From positions 1-64,000 of the forward strand of contig JAVBNH010000010.1 of assembly GCA_031551635.1 (NCBI GenBank): a stretch of DNA of 64,000 bases, read 5' to 3'. Each line of letters begins with the position of its first letter. The stretch's first letter is position 1. Source of the DNA: JAVBNH01 sp031551635. Lineage in GTDB: Bacteria > Bacillota > Clostridia > Oscillospirales > Acutalibacteraceae. Positions 16,963 to 24,603 of the stretch are shown one piece after another. The position numbers and the translations under genes are program-made. The notes beneath the pieces are model-generated. The model worked only from the letters and a program-made list of their open reading frames with translations, had not been told where the DNA came from and did no database searches.

Positions 16963-17874
16963 CTATTGCCAGATTTTATCCATGTCCGAATCCTTGTTTT
17001 CGCTTGTCAGAAGGAAGCAAAGCTCTTCTGGGCGAACGGCGCTCAGTGTCAATGAGAGTTCCGCTATTTCCTTTTTGTCATTTTCGAGGCAGTGAGAATT
17101 TATTACCGCATAATTAGTAAGTCCTCCGTTTTTACGGAAGATCGACTCCCTGCCTATAAGAAATTTGTCGAGAGCTTCGCCGCTGCCCTCAACTTTGTAC
17201 GCGGAGCTGCGCAGCTCGTCAATATTTTTGCATAGCACCAGCGCGCCTTTATCTATGAGCATAATATCACTCAGAAGCCCCTCGATTTCACTGAGTAAAT
17301 GGCTTGAAATAATGAAGGTTCGCGGGTTTTCGTTGTAGTCCCTCAGAAGAATTTCATAAACCGCGCTTCTGATAGTCGTATCCATACCCAGTATTGGCTC
17401 GTCAAGCATGGTCAAAGGTGAGCGTGTAGCGAGGGCGCAGATGAAATTAAAAAGACTGGTCTCGCCGAGCGACATCTGCCCGTAAATCTTTTTAAGGCTC
17501 AATGAGAAATAATCCAGCAGCTTTTTTGCGAATTCAATATCAAACTGTTGGAACATATAATAAAAATTTCTGAGGATAGTTAAAATTCGCGTTGTTTTGC
17601 CGAATTGATAATTTGAAGTGCTGTAGATGAGCTTCTCAAGAACACTGAGATTGTTCATAGGCTCCTCGCCGAAAACATTTATTTTGCCCGAAGTTTTTTC
17701 AAGCTGACCGGCGCAAAGCCTGAGAAAAGTAGTTTTTCCCGAGCCGTTTCTGCCGATAAGCCCCAAAATCACATTTTCGGGAATATCTACGCTGATTTTA
17801 TGCACAGCCGCTATTTCCCTATAATTCTTACAAAGATTTTCAGTCGAAACCGCATGATTACTGCTATCCATCAT
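16963..17874 (-). CDS. ABC transporter ATP-binding protein
   Basis: 303 residues. Walker A is GLIGRGNGKTT-like (IGRNGSGKTTFL, about residues 37-48). The signature region reads MSLGETSLF in place of the usual LSGGQ. Walker B reads LTMLDEPILGMD, followed by the H-loop ISSHLLSEI. The order GntR, ATPase, permease, permease is the YtrA/BcrA-like exporter arrangement. A strong AAGGAGG site precedes the ATG. The C-terminal 80 residues resemble the accessory domain of BcrA-type ATPases. The altered signature motif is worth noting but occurs in this group. Confidence 0.87.
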   Translation of the reverse strand: MMDSSNHAVSTENLCKNYREIAAVHKISVDIPENVILGLIGRNGSGKTTFLRLCAGQLEKTSGKINVFGEEPMNNLSVLEKLIYSTSNYQFGKTTRILTILRNFYYMFQQFDIEFAKKLLDYFSLSLKKIYGQMSLGETSLFNFICALATRSPLTMLDEPILGMDTTIRSAVYEILLRDYNENPRTFIISSHLLSEIEGLLSDIMLIDKGALVLCKNIDELRSSAYKVEGSGEALDKFLIGRESIFRKNGGLTNYAVINSHCLENDKKEIAELSLTLSAVRPEELCFLLTSENKDSDMDKIWQ

Positions 17875-17913
17875 ATTTATAACCCTCCTTGCAAATTAGC
17901 CTGAATAAAATTA

Positions 17914-18282
17914 TTATTTATCATAAATTTCATTAATTAGCTTTATAACTTCCTTTTTTGAAAGTGATAGCTTTTTCGCTTCTTCAATCAGCTTTGCCGT
18001 TTTCGCTGTAAAATCGCTGTGTCTGCGCTCGTCAAGCAGCTGCTGTCTCGCCCCGGAGCATACACTCATCGCAAGCCCCCGCTGTTTTTCGAGTATGCCC
18101 TTTGTGACAAGCAGGCTGATGCCCTTGGCGGCAGTGGCGGGATTTATCCCCAGCTCCTTAGAGAGCAAAAGCTGCGAATAGACAGGCTCGCCCTCGGCAA
18201 GACGGCAAAGAATAATATCGTCCTCAATGGCCGACGCCACTTGAAGATAAATCGGTTTTATACTGTCAAAATCGATTTTCAA
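17914..18282 (-). CDS. GntR family transcriptional regulator, YtrA subfamily
   Basis: 122 residues. The winged helix-turn-helix covers the first 75 residues: PIYLQVASAIEDDIILCRL, then the turn-helix YSQLLLSKELGINPATAAKG and the wing LEKQRGLAMSV. The short helical C-terminus without a large effector domain marks the YtrA subgroup. It is the first gene of the ABC operon and probably represses it. A 34-bp palindrome over its own -10 element is the obvious operator. YtrA-type regulators commonly respond to cell-wall antibiotics, but the inducer here is unknown. Confidence 0.88.
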   Translation of the reverse strand: MKIDFDSIKPIYLQVASAIEDDIILCRLAEGEPVYSQLLLSKELGINPATAAKGISLLVTKGILEKQRGLAMSVCSGARQQLLDERRHSDFTAKTAKLIEEAKKLSLSKKEVIKLINEIYDK

Positions 18283-18299
18283 GCGATAACACCCTTTGC

Positions 18300-18354
18300 G
18301 CTATACTACATTACTTATATAATGTAGTATAGCAATAAATTTCTGCTTTGTCAA
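18300..18354 (-). promoter_or_regulatory. promoter and operator of the GntR-ABC operon
   Basis: On the minus strand TTGACA (18354-18349) and TATACT (18331-18326) are 17 bases apart. A perfect 14-bp inverted repeat, GCTATACTACATTA / TAATGTAGTATAGC with a six-base centre (18300-18333), covers the -10 and the transcription start. That is the expected place for repression by the adjacent GntR protein. Confidence 0.85.
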
Positions 18355-18367
18355 TAGGTCTAAAAAA

Positions 18368-18396
18368 AATGCAGCTCTTTAAACAAAAGCTGCATT
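18368..18396 (-). terminator. intrinsic terminator downstream of the CofE-like gene
   Basis: Nine-base-pair stem AATGCAGCT / AGCTGCATT with an 11-base loop. On the minus strand it is followed by TTTTTTTT. Repeat copy B lies between the gene's stop codon and this terminator, so the repeat should be part of the transcript. Confidence 0.7.
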
Positions 18397-18404
18397 AATA
18401 TTTG

Positions 18405-18480
18405 CTAACGTGGGCTTGGCTTGCCAAGCCAACAACCCAAGTATTGTTTTTTATTGAGCTTTCAGCCCACTAAGGTGCTA
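18405..18480 (-). repeat. dispersed double-hairpin repeat, copy B
   Basis: On the minus strand it reads TTAGCACCTTAGTGGGCT, then GAAAGCTCAATAA, then a spacer, then the near-perfect palindrome TTGGCTTGGCAAGCCAAGCC and CACGTTAG. It starts within about 13 bases of the CofE-like stop codon. The right-hand palindrome is best preserved in this copy. Confidence 0.8.
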
Positions 18481-18492
18481 ATTGTTATTTAT

Positions 18493-19668
18493 TTACTCAG
18501 TCGCGTAATTGTCGAAATAGCCTTGAATTAGAATGACCGGCGTACCCTTGTCGCCGCTGCCGCTCATGAGGTCGCAAAGACTGCCTAGGAGGTCTGTATA
18601 TTGCCGGGGAGTCGTGCCCTCTGAGTACATTGCGTCAGTGTTTTTGCCTTTTTCGCGAATCATTTCGGTAATCGCGGTCTTTTTCGCCTCGCTGTCAAGC
18701 TCCTTGAAGTTTGAATCGGCGAGATACTTGATTTTTATCTCATTCGGCTGACCGGCAAGACCCTTTGTATAGCCGGGAGAGACTACCGGGTCGGCAAGCT
18801 CCCATATGCCGCAGACAGGGTCCTTAAACGCGCCGTCACCGTAAACCATGACCTCGATATGCTTGCCGAAAACAGCTTTCAGCTCCTGCTGAACCCTTTC
18901 AACAAACTCATTGCAATTTTTCGGGAAGAGCTTGAGTGTCTCATCATTCGAAAGATTAGAGCCTATGACACCGTAATCAGCATTATAACCGCTGCCGTTT
19001 ATAGGGGCAGCCATAATATCCTCAAGGGTATAGACAGTTTTCGCGCCGGCTTTTAAAAGGCGCCTTTTTGTTTTGTCACGCGTGTGAATATCAGCGCACA
19101 GCACTGTATCTGTAAGTGTTAAAATATCACGCGGATCATTCGAAAACCAGACCTCGATATTATCGCAAGCGTTTGTGTATAAGTCAGCGTAATCAATATT
19201 TGTAAATTTATGCCTATATTCGCCGAAAAAGTCTCTGAATTCTTTTTTTGTCAGCAGTGATTTTGGCAACAGGTCAGCTTTTTCGAAAACAATTTCCTCG
19301 TCAGCAATCGGATTTCCGACCTCGTCTGATGGATAGCTGAGCAGGACAATAACCTTTTTAGCGCCTCTCGCGATGCCCTTGAGTATATTCAAAAAACGGT
19401 TTCTGCTGAGAATCGGATACACAAGGCCGACTGTTCCGCCTGGGAATTTTGATTTTATATCAGCGGCAATATCGTCAAGAGTGCAGTAATTTCCGTCAGC
19501 TTTCGCAACAATAGCCTCGGTTATTCCGACAACGTCCCCGTCAGACAGCTTTACCGCGCCTTCATTTTGCGCCGCCAGAAGGCTTTCAGTGACGATTTTC
19601 ACGAGATTATCGCCCTTTGTTATAATCGGAAGTCTGATTCCTGTTGCTCTTGTGCCTGTGGTTCTCAT
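18493..19668 (-). CDS. F420-0:gamma-glutamyl ligase (CofE)-like protein
   Basis: 391 residues from the ATG at 19668 (GGGTG upstream). RTTGTRATGIRLPIITKGD at the start, DGDVVGITEAIVAKA, GLVYPILSRNRFLNILKGIA and the late segment VMVYGDGAFKDP are typical of the CofE fold. In methanogens and actinobacteria CofE adds glutamate to coenzyme F420 with GTP. No F420 synthesis gene is seen in this window, and Clostridia generally lack F420. The protein therefore probably belongs to a homologous group with another acceptor, possibly adding amino acids to a different cofactor or peptide. It is divergent from a LysR regulator. Confidence 0.75.
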   Translation of the reverse strand: MRTTGTRATGIRLPIITKGDNLVKIVTESLLAAQNEGAVKLSDGDVVGITEAIVAKADGNYCTLDDIAADIKSKFPGGTVGLVYPILSRNRFLNILKGIARGAKKVIVLLSYPSDEVGNPIADEEIVFEKADLLPKSLLTKKEFRDFFGEYRHKFTNIDYADLYTNACDNIEVWFSNDPRDILTLTDTVLCADIHTRDKTKRRLLKAGAKTVYTLEDIMAAPINGSGYNADYGVIGSNLSNDETLKLFPKNCNEFVERVQQELKAVFGKHIEVMVYGDGAFKDPVCGIWELADPVVSPGYTKGLAGQPNEIKIKYLADSNFKELDSEAKKTAITEMIREKGKNTDAMYSEGTTPRQYTDLLGSLCDLMSGSGDKGTPVILIQGYFDNYATE

Positions 19669-19787
19669 ATAAAACACCCATTTCTCTCTTGATTTTTTAG
19701 CGTGCTTCTATTATAATCAAAGATGAGGTATAAGTCAAATTTATATAATTTATAATTAATATAAGTAATAGTTATGGATGTGATTCT

Positions 19788-20681
19788 ATGGGTTATAATA
19801 TTCCTCTTGATTACTATAAGACCTTTTATACTGTCGTAAAACACGGTAGCATGTCCCTGGCGGCAAAGGAGCTTTTTATCTCCCAGCCCGCAGTGAGTAT
19901 GGCTATAAAACAGCTTGAAAAGGAGCTGGGGAGCGTTCTGCTTATAAGGACGAAAAACGGTGTAAAGGCCAGTGTAGAGGGTCAGGTATTGCTCAGCTAT
20001 CTCGAAAACGCGTTCAAGCTTATCGATATTGCTCAGGAAAAACACCGCCAGACTGTTCATCTTGAGGCGGGAGAGATTAATATCGGCGCTTCCGACACTC
20101 TAAGCCGTCATTTTCTGCTGCCTTATCTTGAAAAATTCAACGCGGAGTACCCCGGAATCAACATTCGCGTCACAAACAGGACAACCAGCGAAACCATGCA
20201 GCTTTTGAAGTCCGGTCAGGTTGACATAGGTTTTGTGAATCTGCCTGTTCAGGACGATTCATTTTTAGTCAGGAAGTGCATATGTGTGCATGATGTATTG
20301 ATTTGCGGCAAAAAGCTTTTTGAAAAGCTGAAAAATGGTATCACTGCACAGGAGCTGATGAATTATCCTTTGATTATGCTCGAAAAAGCCAGCAACACAC
20401 GCTGTTATATTGATGATTTTATGCGCCAGCGTAATATTGTTTTAAAACCGAAAATTGAGCTGGGAAGCTATGATTTGCTGCATCAGTTTGCTATAATAAA
20501 TCTAGGGCTTGCCTTCGCTGTCCGGGAATTCGCAATGGATGAAGTGGATAATGAGAATCTCTTTTTTATTGATATGAAGCCGGAAATCCCTGCAAGGCAT
20601 ATAGGTATGCTCAGGCTTAAAAACATACCCCTGAGTAAGGCAGGGGAGCAGTTTACGAGATTACTGGATTCTGGATTCTAG
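19788..20681 (+). CDS. LysR family transcriptional regulator
   Basis: 297 residues. The N-terminal helix-turn-helix is KHGSMSLAAKELFISQPAVS followed by MAIKQLEKELG. The substrate-binding domain begins near INIGASDTLSRHFLLPYL. The gene is divergent from the CofE-like gene with about 120 AT-rich bases between, the usual geometry for control of the neighbour. The last five residues (LDSGF) and the stop codon are encoded by a heptamer repeat that continues into the intergenic region, so the natural C-terminus has probably been altered by the repeat. Confidence 0.9.
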   Translation: MGYNIPLDYYKTFYTVVKHGSMSLAAKELFISQPAVSMAIKQLEKELGSVLLIRTKNGVKASVEGQVLLSYLENAFKLIDIAQEKHRQTVHLEAGEINIGASDTLSRHFLLPYLEKFNAEYPGINIRVTNRTTSETMQLLKSGQVDIGFVNLPVQDDSFLVRKCICVHDVLICGKKLFEKLKNGITAQELMNYPLIMLEKASNTRCYIDDFMRQRNIVLKPKIELGSYDLLHQFAIINLGLAFAVREFAMDEVDNENLFFIDMKPEIPARHIGMLRLKNIPLSKAGEQFTRLLDSGF

Positions 20682-20726
20682 ATGCTGGATACTAGATGCT
20701 GGATTCTAGATTCTAGATGCTGGATG
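20664..20726 (+). repeat. heptamer array containing the LysR stop codon
   Basis: Nine uninterrupted units mixing CTGGATN and CTAGATN. The first two and part of the third are coding. The TAG at 20679-20681 comes from the first CTAGATG unit. Confidence 0.9.
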
Positions 20727-20792
20727 TTGTGTTTTTTATAATTTCATTTTTTATTGGCATACTATTATTAATGATATATTGGGAGGGATTGT

Positions 20793-20942
20793 ATGCCTAA
20801 GGATTCGCAGATTGATAAGAAGGAAGTACGCAAGAAAAAAGCTAACGGCGGCATGACAATGGCGCAGAGCGCAAACGACAACGGCAGCAACAACAGTAAA
20901 AAACAATCCGGTAATCGTGAAAAACCTGGAGACGACCCTTGA
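20793..20942 (+). CDS. small polar protein, 49 residues
   Basis: The ATG at 20793 has GGGAGG seven bases upstream and the frame ends in TGA at 20942. The product is very polar: Lys, Asn, Ser, Gly and Asp dominate, with a KKEVRKKKANGG basic patch and a C-terminal REKPGDDP. It has no hydrophobic segment and looks disordered. It is similar in character, though not alignable by eye, to the small protein at 4368-4571. The strong ribosome binding site supports expression. The stop codon is the first base triplet of a 16-bp tandem repeat. Confidence 0.5.
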   Translation: MPKDSQIDKKEVRKKKANGGMTMAQSANDNGSNNSKKQSGNREKPGDDP

Positions 20943-21018
20943 CAGGGAATCTGGTTGACAGGGAATCGGGTTAACAGGGAATCGGGTTAACAGGGAATCA
21001 GGTTAACAGGGAATCAGT
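20940..21018 (+). repeat. 16-bp tandem repeat starting on a stop codon
   Basis: Five units of consensus TAACAGGGAATCGGGT. The first two units start TGA, the others TAA. The leading TGA is the stop codon of the 49-residue protein. The fifth unit is incomplete. Confidence 0.85.
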
Positions 21019-21069
21019 ATTCAGGTTTTAGGATTTGTGCATTTCAAGAAGATTTTGACTATATGTAAA

Positions 21070-21099
21070 AAAGCTTGCCATTTCAATCAGGCAAGCTTT
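21070..21099 (-). terminator. intrinsic terminator of the dockerin-CAP gene
   Basis: Ten-base-pair stem AAAGCTTGCC / GGCAAGCTTT with a 10-base loop. On the minus strand it continues into a TTTTTT run. It lies about 90 bases beyond the stop codon, with the heptamer array in between. Confidence 0.7.
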
Positions 21100-21149
21100 G
21101 TTCATTTTAATATTATATTTATTTTTACCTATTTGTAGACATTTACTCA

Positions 21150-21191
21150 ATCTCTAGCATCTAGTATCTAGCATCTAGCATCTAGATTCTA
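21150..21191 (-). repeat. heptamer array at the end of the dockerin-CAP gene
   Basis: On the minus strand six units of the TAGATGC type (TAGAATC, TAGATGC twice, TAGATAC, TAGATGC, TAGAGAT). The first unit supplies the stop codon TAG at 21191-21189. Confidence 0.85.
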
Positions 21192-22115
21192 AACTCCTAT
21201 AAACAGCTGTGTCCAGATAGCTCCCTGAGTGCTGTAGCCAACTCCGATTTCGGTAAAATCCTCGCTTAGCATATTCGCTCTTAGGCTGGGCGAATTCCAC
21301 CATGAATCAACTACCTCTTCAGGCGTTTCCAAGCCCATTGCGATATTTTCACCTGCTGCTTTATATTTCACATTAAATTCATTCAGCATTTCGAAAGGCG
21401 AACCGTAGGTAGGGCTCTCGTGTGAAAAATAATTGTTTTCAAGCATATCAATTGATTTTAATGCTGCTACATAATTAAGAGAACCGTTTTCTTTTAGGGG
21501 CGGCAAACCATTAGCAACACGTTTTTCATTTGTCAGTTTGATAACCTCCGATTCGAAGGAGATTAGCGTCTGCCACGAAAATTTTTGAAGCGAAGCGGAA
21601 ACTCTCAGCACTATTCTTGCATCGACAGCGGTTATGCCCGCCGGATTAAGGTTAGCAGAAATTGTTTGAATCTCACTAAATTTTTCGAGTCCCGCTGAAT
21701 TTCTGAGAATATGTCTTGCGTCAGCAGCAGTGATTTTACCGTCAAAATCAACATCACCGGCAACATAAATACTAAAATTCAGTTCCCCGGTTTTTCCTTG
21801 CAGGCTGATTTTTGTACCGTTTTTTACTATGTCTTCCAGCTTTAGTGCTTTACCGGCATTATCCGTGATTTTTGCATCTTTTTCCCGGTCTTCTATTAAT
21901 TCAAAGTTTTTAGCAATATAATCGCAAACAGCGCTGAGCTTAACATCACAAACCGTAACAATAACCTCTTCATCATTTGTTGATAAAAGCGCTAAATGTT
22001 GTATTTCACTGTATACTGCGTCTTCGGCAATAGCGGTTGAGGGTAAAAAGACCAAAAAAGAAACCGAAATACAGATAACGAATAAAATCGACACTATTTT
22101 TTTATATAAAAGCAT
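21189..22115 (-). CDS. secreted CAP (SCP/PR-1) domain protein with internal type I dockerin
   Basis: 308 residues. A signal peptide covers about 1-30. Residues 120-180 form a type I dockerin: the first calcium loop is intact (GDVDFDGKITAADARHIL), while the second (NLNPAGITAVDARIVL) lacks the first acidic ligands. A CAP domain fills about 188-308 with HESPTYGSP, GENIAMG and MLSEDFTEIGVGY. The dockerin should dock the protein to a cohesin on a scaffoldin or the cell surface. It is unusual in being internal rather than terminal. CAP proteins in bacteria are often linked to envelope or spore functions; the role here is unknown. Confidence 0.82.
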   Translation of the reverse strand: MLLYKKIVSILFVICISVSFLVFLPSTAIAEDAVYSEIQHLALLSTNDEEVIVTVCDVKLSAVCDYIAKNFELIEDREKDAKITDNAGKALKLEDIVKNGTKISLQGKTGELNFSIYVAGDVDFDGKITAADARHILRNSAGLEKFSEIQTISANLNPAGITAVDARIVLRVSASLQKFSWQTLISFESEVIKLTNEKRVANGLPPLKENGSLNYVAALKSIDMLENNYFSHESPTYGSPFEMLNEFNVKYKAAGENIAMGLETPEEVVDSWWNSPSLRANMLSEDFTEIGVGYSTQGAIWTQLFIGV

Positions 22116-22649
22116 TTATTACCACATTCCTAATCTTTAATGAGAATTAAGTTTTTTAAAATTCCAATTTATGTTGCATTTCAAGTATAATAAATCTTGA
22201 AAATCTGATTTTTCGACAAAAACAACTCTTTAATTATAGCACCTGACTTTTTACGTGTCAATAATAAAGGTAAAATAAACTTAATGTTTGAGTTGAGAAA
22301 AACTAATGCTGGATTAATGTTAAAATGATAATGTCTTACGTTTCTATTTTGTAAAAGTTATTTTAAAATAGTATTTTATTTGTAATCTTAAATAAAAAAT
22401 TTGTTATTTTTTGTTCAATATAACATATGTCATTTACTATAATTATAACATTTGTTATATTTATGGTAACCTTTTAAAGGCTTCAAGTATTCTTTATATA
22501 CGATATATTGGTTTCGAAAAAAGTCGATTTAAAAGAGACAAACAGTAACTGCGTTATACATAATTTATGCTTTTTATTAGACAATAAGATAAAGGTAGAA
22601 AAGCTCTTTAGCGCAATAAATGCCTCTTTGGCAAAGGAATGTGTAATTA
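22116..22649. other. 534-base AT-rich gap upstream of divergent CAP and Crp/Fnr genes
   Basis: No open frame with a ribosome binding site was found. The stretch is AT-rich and carries the promoters of both divergent genes. The only clear structure is the PrfA-like palindrome at 22444-22459 and a weaker half-matching copy (ATAACATATGTCAT) at 22420-22433. A short dyad-like AAAGGCTT is at about 22475. Confidence 0.6.
22444..22459. promoter_or_regulatory. Crp/Fnr (PrfA-box-like) operator candidate
   Basis: Perfect palindrome TATAACA-TT-TGTTATA. It is very close to the PrfA box TTAACANNTGTTAA, the site type of Gram-positive Crp/Fnr regulators. It lies about 190 bases upstream of a Crp/Fnr gene. 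A degenerate second copy is 24 bases to the left. Autoregulation or control of the divergent CAP gene is plausible. Confidence 0.6.
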
Positions 22650-23342
22650 ATGATAGAAAAATATATTGATGCTTTTAATAAGGCGGAATTAACCAAAGGC
22701 TTTACTGTTGATGAATTTGAGAGCTTTTTGAAAACGGTTCAGGCATTTACAAAAAGTTATAAAAAAGGTGAGCATATTGTTGATGAAGGGAAACCGATTG
22801 ACGCTAGCATTATGATTTTACATGGTACGGTGCTTCAAACAAGAAACAGACCTGACGGTGAGAGAGCAATTTATAATATTCTTTTTCCGGGCGAAACTGT
22901 CGGAGAAATTATTATGATTCTGCCCAATCGCAATGAATGGTCCTCCGATTATGTCGCGAAAACGGAGTGTGATATACTTTTTTTCCCGAAAGAGGGATTG
23001 ATTGATATTTTGACAGGTGCGAATGAAATCAATAAAAAGCTGCTGGTTAATTTTATCGCAAGCATCGGGGTTTACCTTGAAAAAACCATGCTTGCTCTGC
23101 GTTGCTTGCGTCACGCGACAATTAGAGACAAAATCGCGACTTATCTTTATGAGATGTATCTGATAGAAGGCAAGAACCAGCTTGAGCTGCCTTTTAATAG
23201 GGAGGAGCTCGCGAGCTTTTTTAATATTCCTCAGCCCTCTCTTTCAAGAGAGCTTGCTTTGATGAAAAGGGACGGAATAATCGATTTTCACAAATCCACA
23301 ATAAAAATTCTTGATTTGGAAACTATAAAATCTCTTTCCTGA
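22650..23342 (+). CDS. Crp/Fnr family transcriptional regulator
   Basis: 230 residues. A cyclic-nucleotide-binding-type beta barrel spans about 25-145 (YKKGEHIVDEGKPIDASIMI, then GETVGEIIMI). The winged helix follows with REELASFFNIPQPSLSRELA as the DNA-recognition helix. No Cys cluster for an Fnr-type iron-sulphur centre is present, so it senses something other than oxygen through such a cluster. The gene is followed by an intrinsic terminator and then mtlD, whose promoter overlaps that terminator, so the two are separate transcripts. Confidence 0.87.
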   Translation: MIEKYIDAFNKAELTKGFTVDEFESFLKTVQAFTKSYKKGEHIVDEGKPIDASIMILHGTVLQTRNRPDGERAIYNILFPGETVGEIIMILPNRNEWSSDYVAKTECDILFFPKEGLIDILTGANEINKKLLVNFIASIGVYLEKTMLALRCLRHATIRDKIATYLYEMYLIEGKNQLELPFNREELASFFNIPQPSLSRELALMKRDGIIDFHKSTIKILDLETIKSLS

Positions 23343-23362
23343 ATATTAAAAAAATTTTTTTT

Positions 23363-23400
23363 GTAAACCTTCCGTTAACACGGAGCGTTTACTTTTTTTT
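23363..23400 (+). terminator. intrinsic terminator of the Crp/Fnr gene
   Basis: Inverted repeat GTAAACCTTCCGT / ACGGAGCGTTTAC (11 of 13 pairs) around TAAC, followed by eight T. Because its right arm contains the -35 of mtlD, it could also act as an operator. Confidence 0.75.
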
Positions 23401-23416
23401 GCGTTTATGTTATAAT
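23388..23416 (+). promoter_or_regulatory. sigma-A promoter of mtlD
   Basis: TTTACT at 23388-23393 and a perfect TATAAT at 23411-23416 are 17 bases apart, about 30 bases before the mtlD start. The -35 is embedded in the terminator palindrome of the preceding gene. Confidence 0.7.
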
Positions 23417-23445
23417 AGCTCTAGAATTATAAAGGAGCGGAACTG

Positions 23446-24603
23446 ATGAAAAAAGCGGTTATGATTGGCGCTGGGAACATTGGCAGAGGATTTATTGCTC
23501 AGATTTTTCATGATTCGGGTTATGAGGTTGTTTTCGTTGATATTGACGAAATAATTGTCGGGAAATTGAACAAGCAAAGGGAATATGTCATTAATTTTGT
23601 CGAAAGGGATTATAATGAGCAAAGAATAATTGACAATGTCAGAGCGGTTAATTCAAGGGATACAAAAACAGTCGCTGCTGAAATAGCCTCCTGCGATATA
23701 CTCGCGACAGCAGTCGGGAAAAACGCCCTGCCCTTAATTGCTTTTAATCTCGCTGAGGGTATAAAACTAAGGTTTATGTCAGCTAATGCACAGAATCTTA
23801 ATATTTTAATCTGTGAAAACCTTGCGAATGCCTCCGGCTTTTTACGCACTCTGCTCGAAAACGCGCTTGGAGAGAGCAAATATCATCTTTCGAAAGTCGG
23901 TCTGGTTGAGACCACTGTAGGGCGAATGGTTCCTGTGCCTGAGGCTGAAGCGCGCGAAAAAGACCCGACAGCTATTACTGTCGAGCCCTTCTGTGAGCTG
24001 CCTGTCGATATTAAAGCGATGCTTAACCCGATGCCGGAGTTGCTTTATATAAAAACCTTTGAGCCTTTTGCCTTTTTTGAGGAAAAGAAGCTTTTAATAC
24101 ATAATATGGGGCATGCTCTATGTGCTTATCTGGGTTTTCTAGAGGGATATAAATACATCTTTGAAGCGGCTGATGATGAAAAAATCAGGTATGTCATGCT
24201 GGAAGCTATGAGAAGCTCAGCGCTGGCAATTTCAAAACAATACAAAACAGATTCCTCTGAGCTTTTTGCCTATGCTGAGAATTTAATTTATAGATTTTGC
24301 AATCCGACACTTAGGGATACCGTTGTAAGAGTTGGTCAGGACCCTCTTCGTAAGCTAGCGCCGGATGACCGCTTAGTCGGTGCGCTAAAACGCTGCAAGT
24401 CCCAAAATACACCGTATAACGGCATAATTAAAGGCATTGCAGCGTCTTTATTGTTTTTTAATGATAATGACCCGAGTGCCGAAATTCTTAAAAAGCGATT
24501 GAAGGAAGAGGGTATTGACAGATTTCTTATTGACTATTCTGGAATTTCAGCAGAAGATATAAAGTTGATAATCCGTGAGTATAATACGCTGATAAAGAAT
24601 TAA
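23446..24603 (+). CDS. mtlD: mannitol-1-phosphate 5-dehydrogenase
   Basis: 385 residues, the usual MtlD length. The N-terminal Rossmann motif is VMIGAGNIGRGFIAQIF. The middle has ICENLANASGFLR and VETTVGRMVP, and the C-terminal helical domain contains IHNMGHALCAYLGFL. The enzyme interconverts D-mannitol 1-phosphate and fructose 6-phosphate with NAD. AAAGGAG precedes the ATG. The gene has its own promoter and no mannitol PTS gene is nearby. It is convergent with nagB and their stop codons are directly adjacent, so the two end without any spacer. Confidence 0.88.
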   Translation: MKKAVMIGAGNIGRGFIAQIFHDSGYEVVFVDIDEIIVGKLNKQREYVINFVERDYNEQRIIDNVRAVNSRDTKTVAAEIASCDILATAVGKNALPLIAFNLAEGIKLRFMSANAQNLNILICENLANASGFLRTLLENALGESKYHLSKVGLVETTVGRMVPVPEAEAREKDPTAITVEPFCELPVDIKAMLNPMPELLYIKTFEPFAFFEEKKLLIHNMGHALCAYLGFLEGYKYIFEAADDEKIRYVMLEAMRSSALAISKQYKTDSSELFAYAENLIYRFCNPTLRDTVVRVGQDPLRKLAPDDRLVGALKRCKSQNTPYNGIIKGIAASLLFFNDNDPSAEILKKRLKEEGIDRFLIDYSGISAEDIKLIIREYNTLIKN

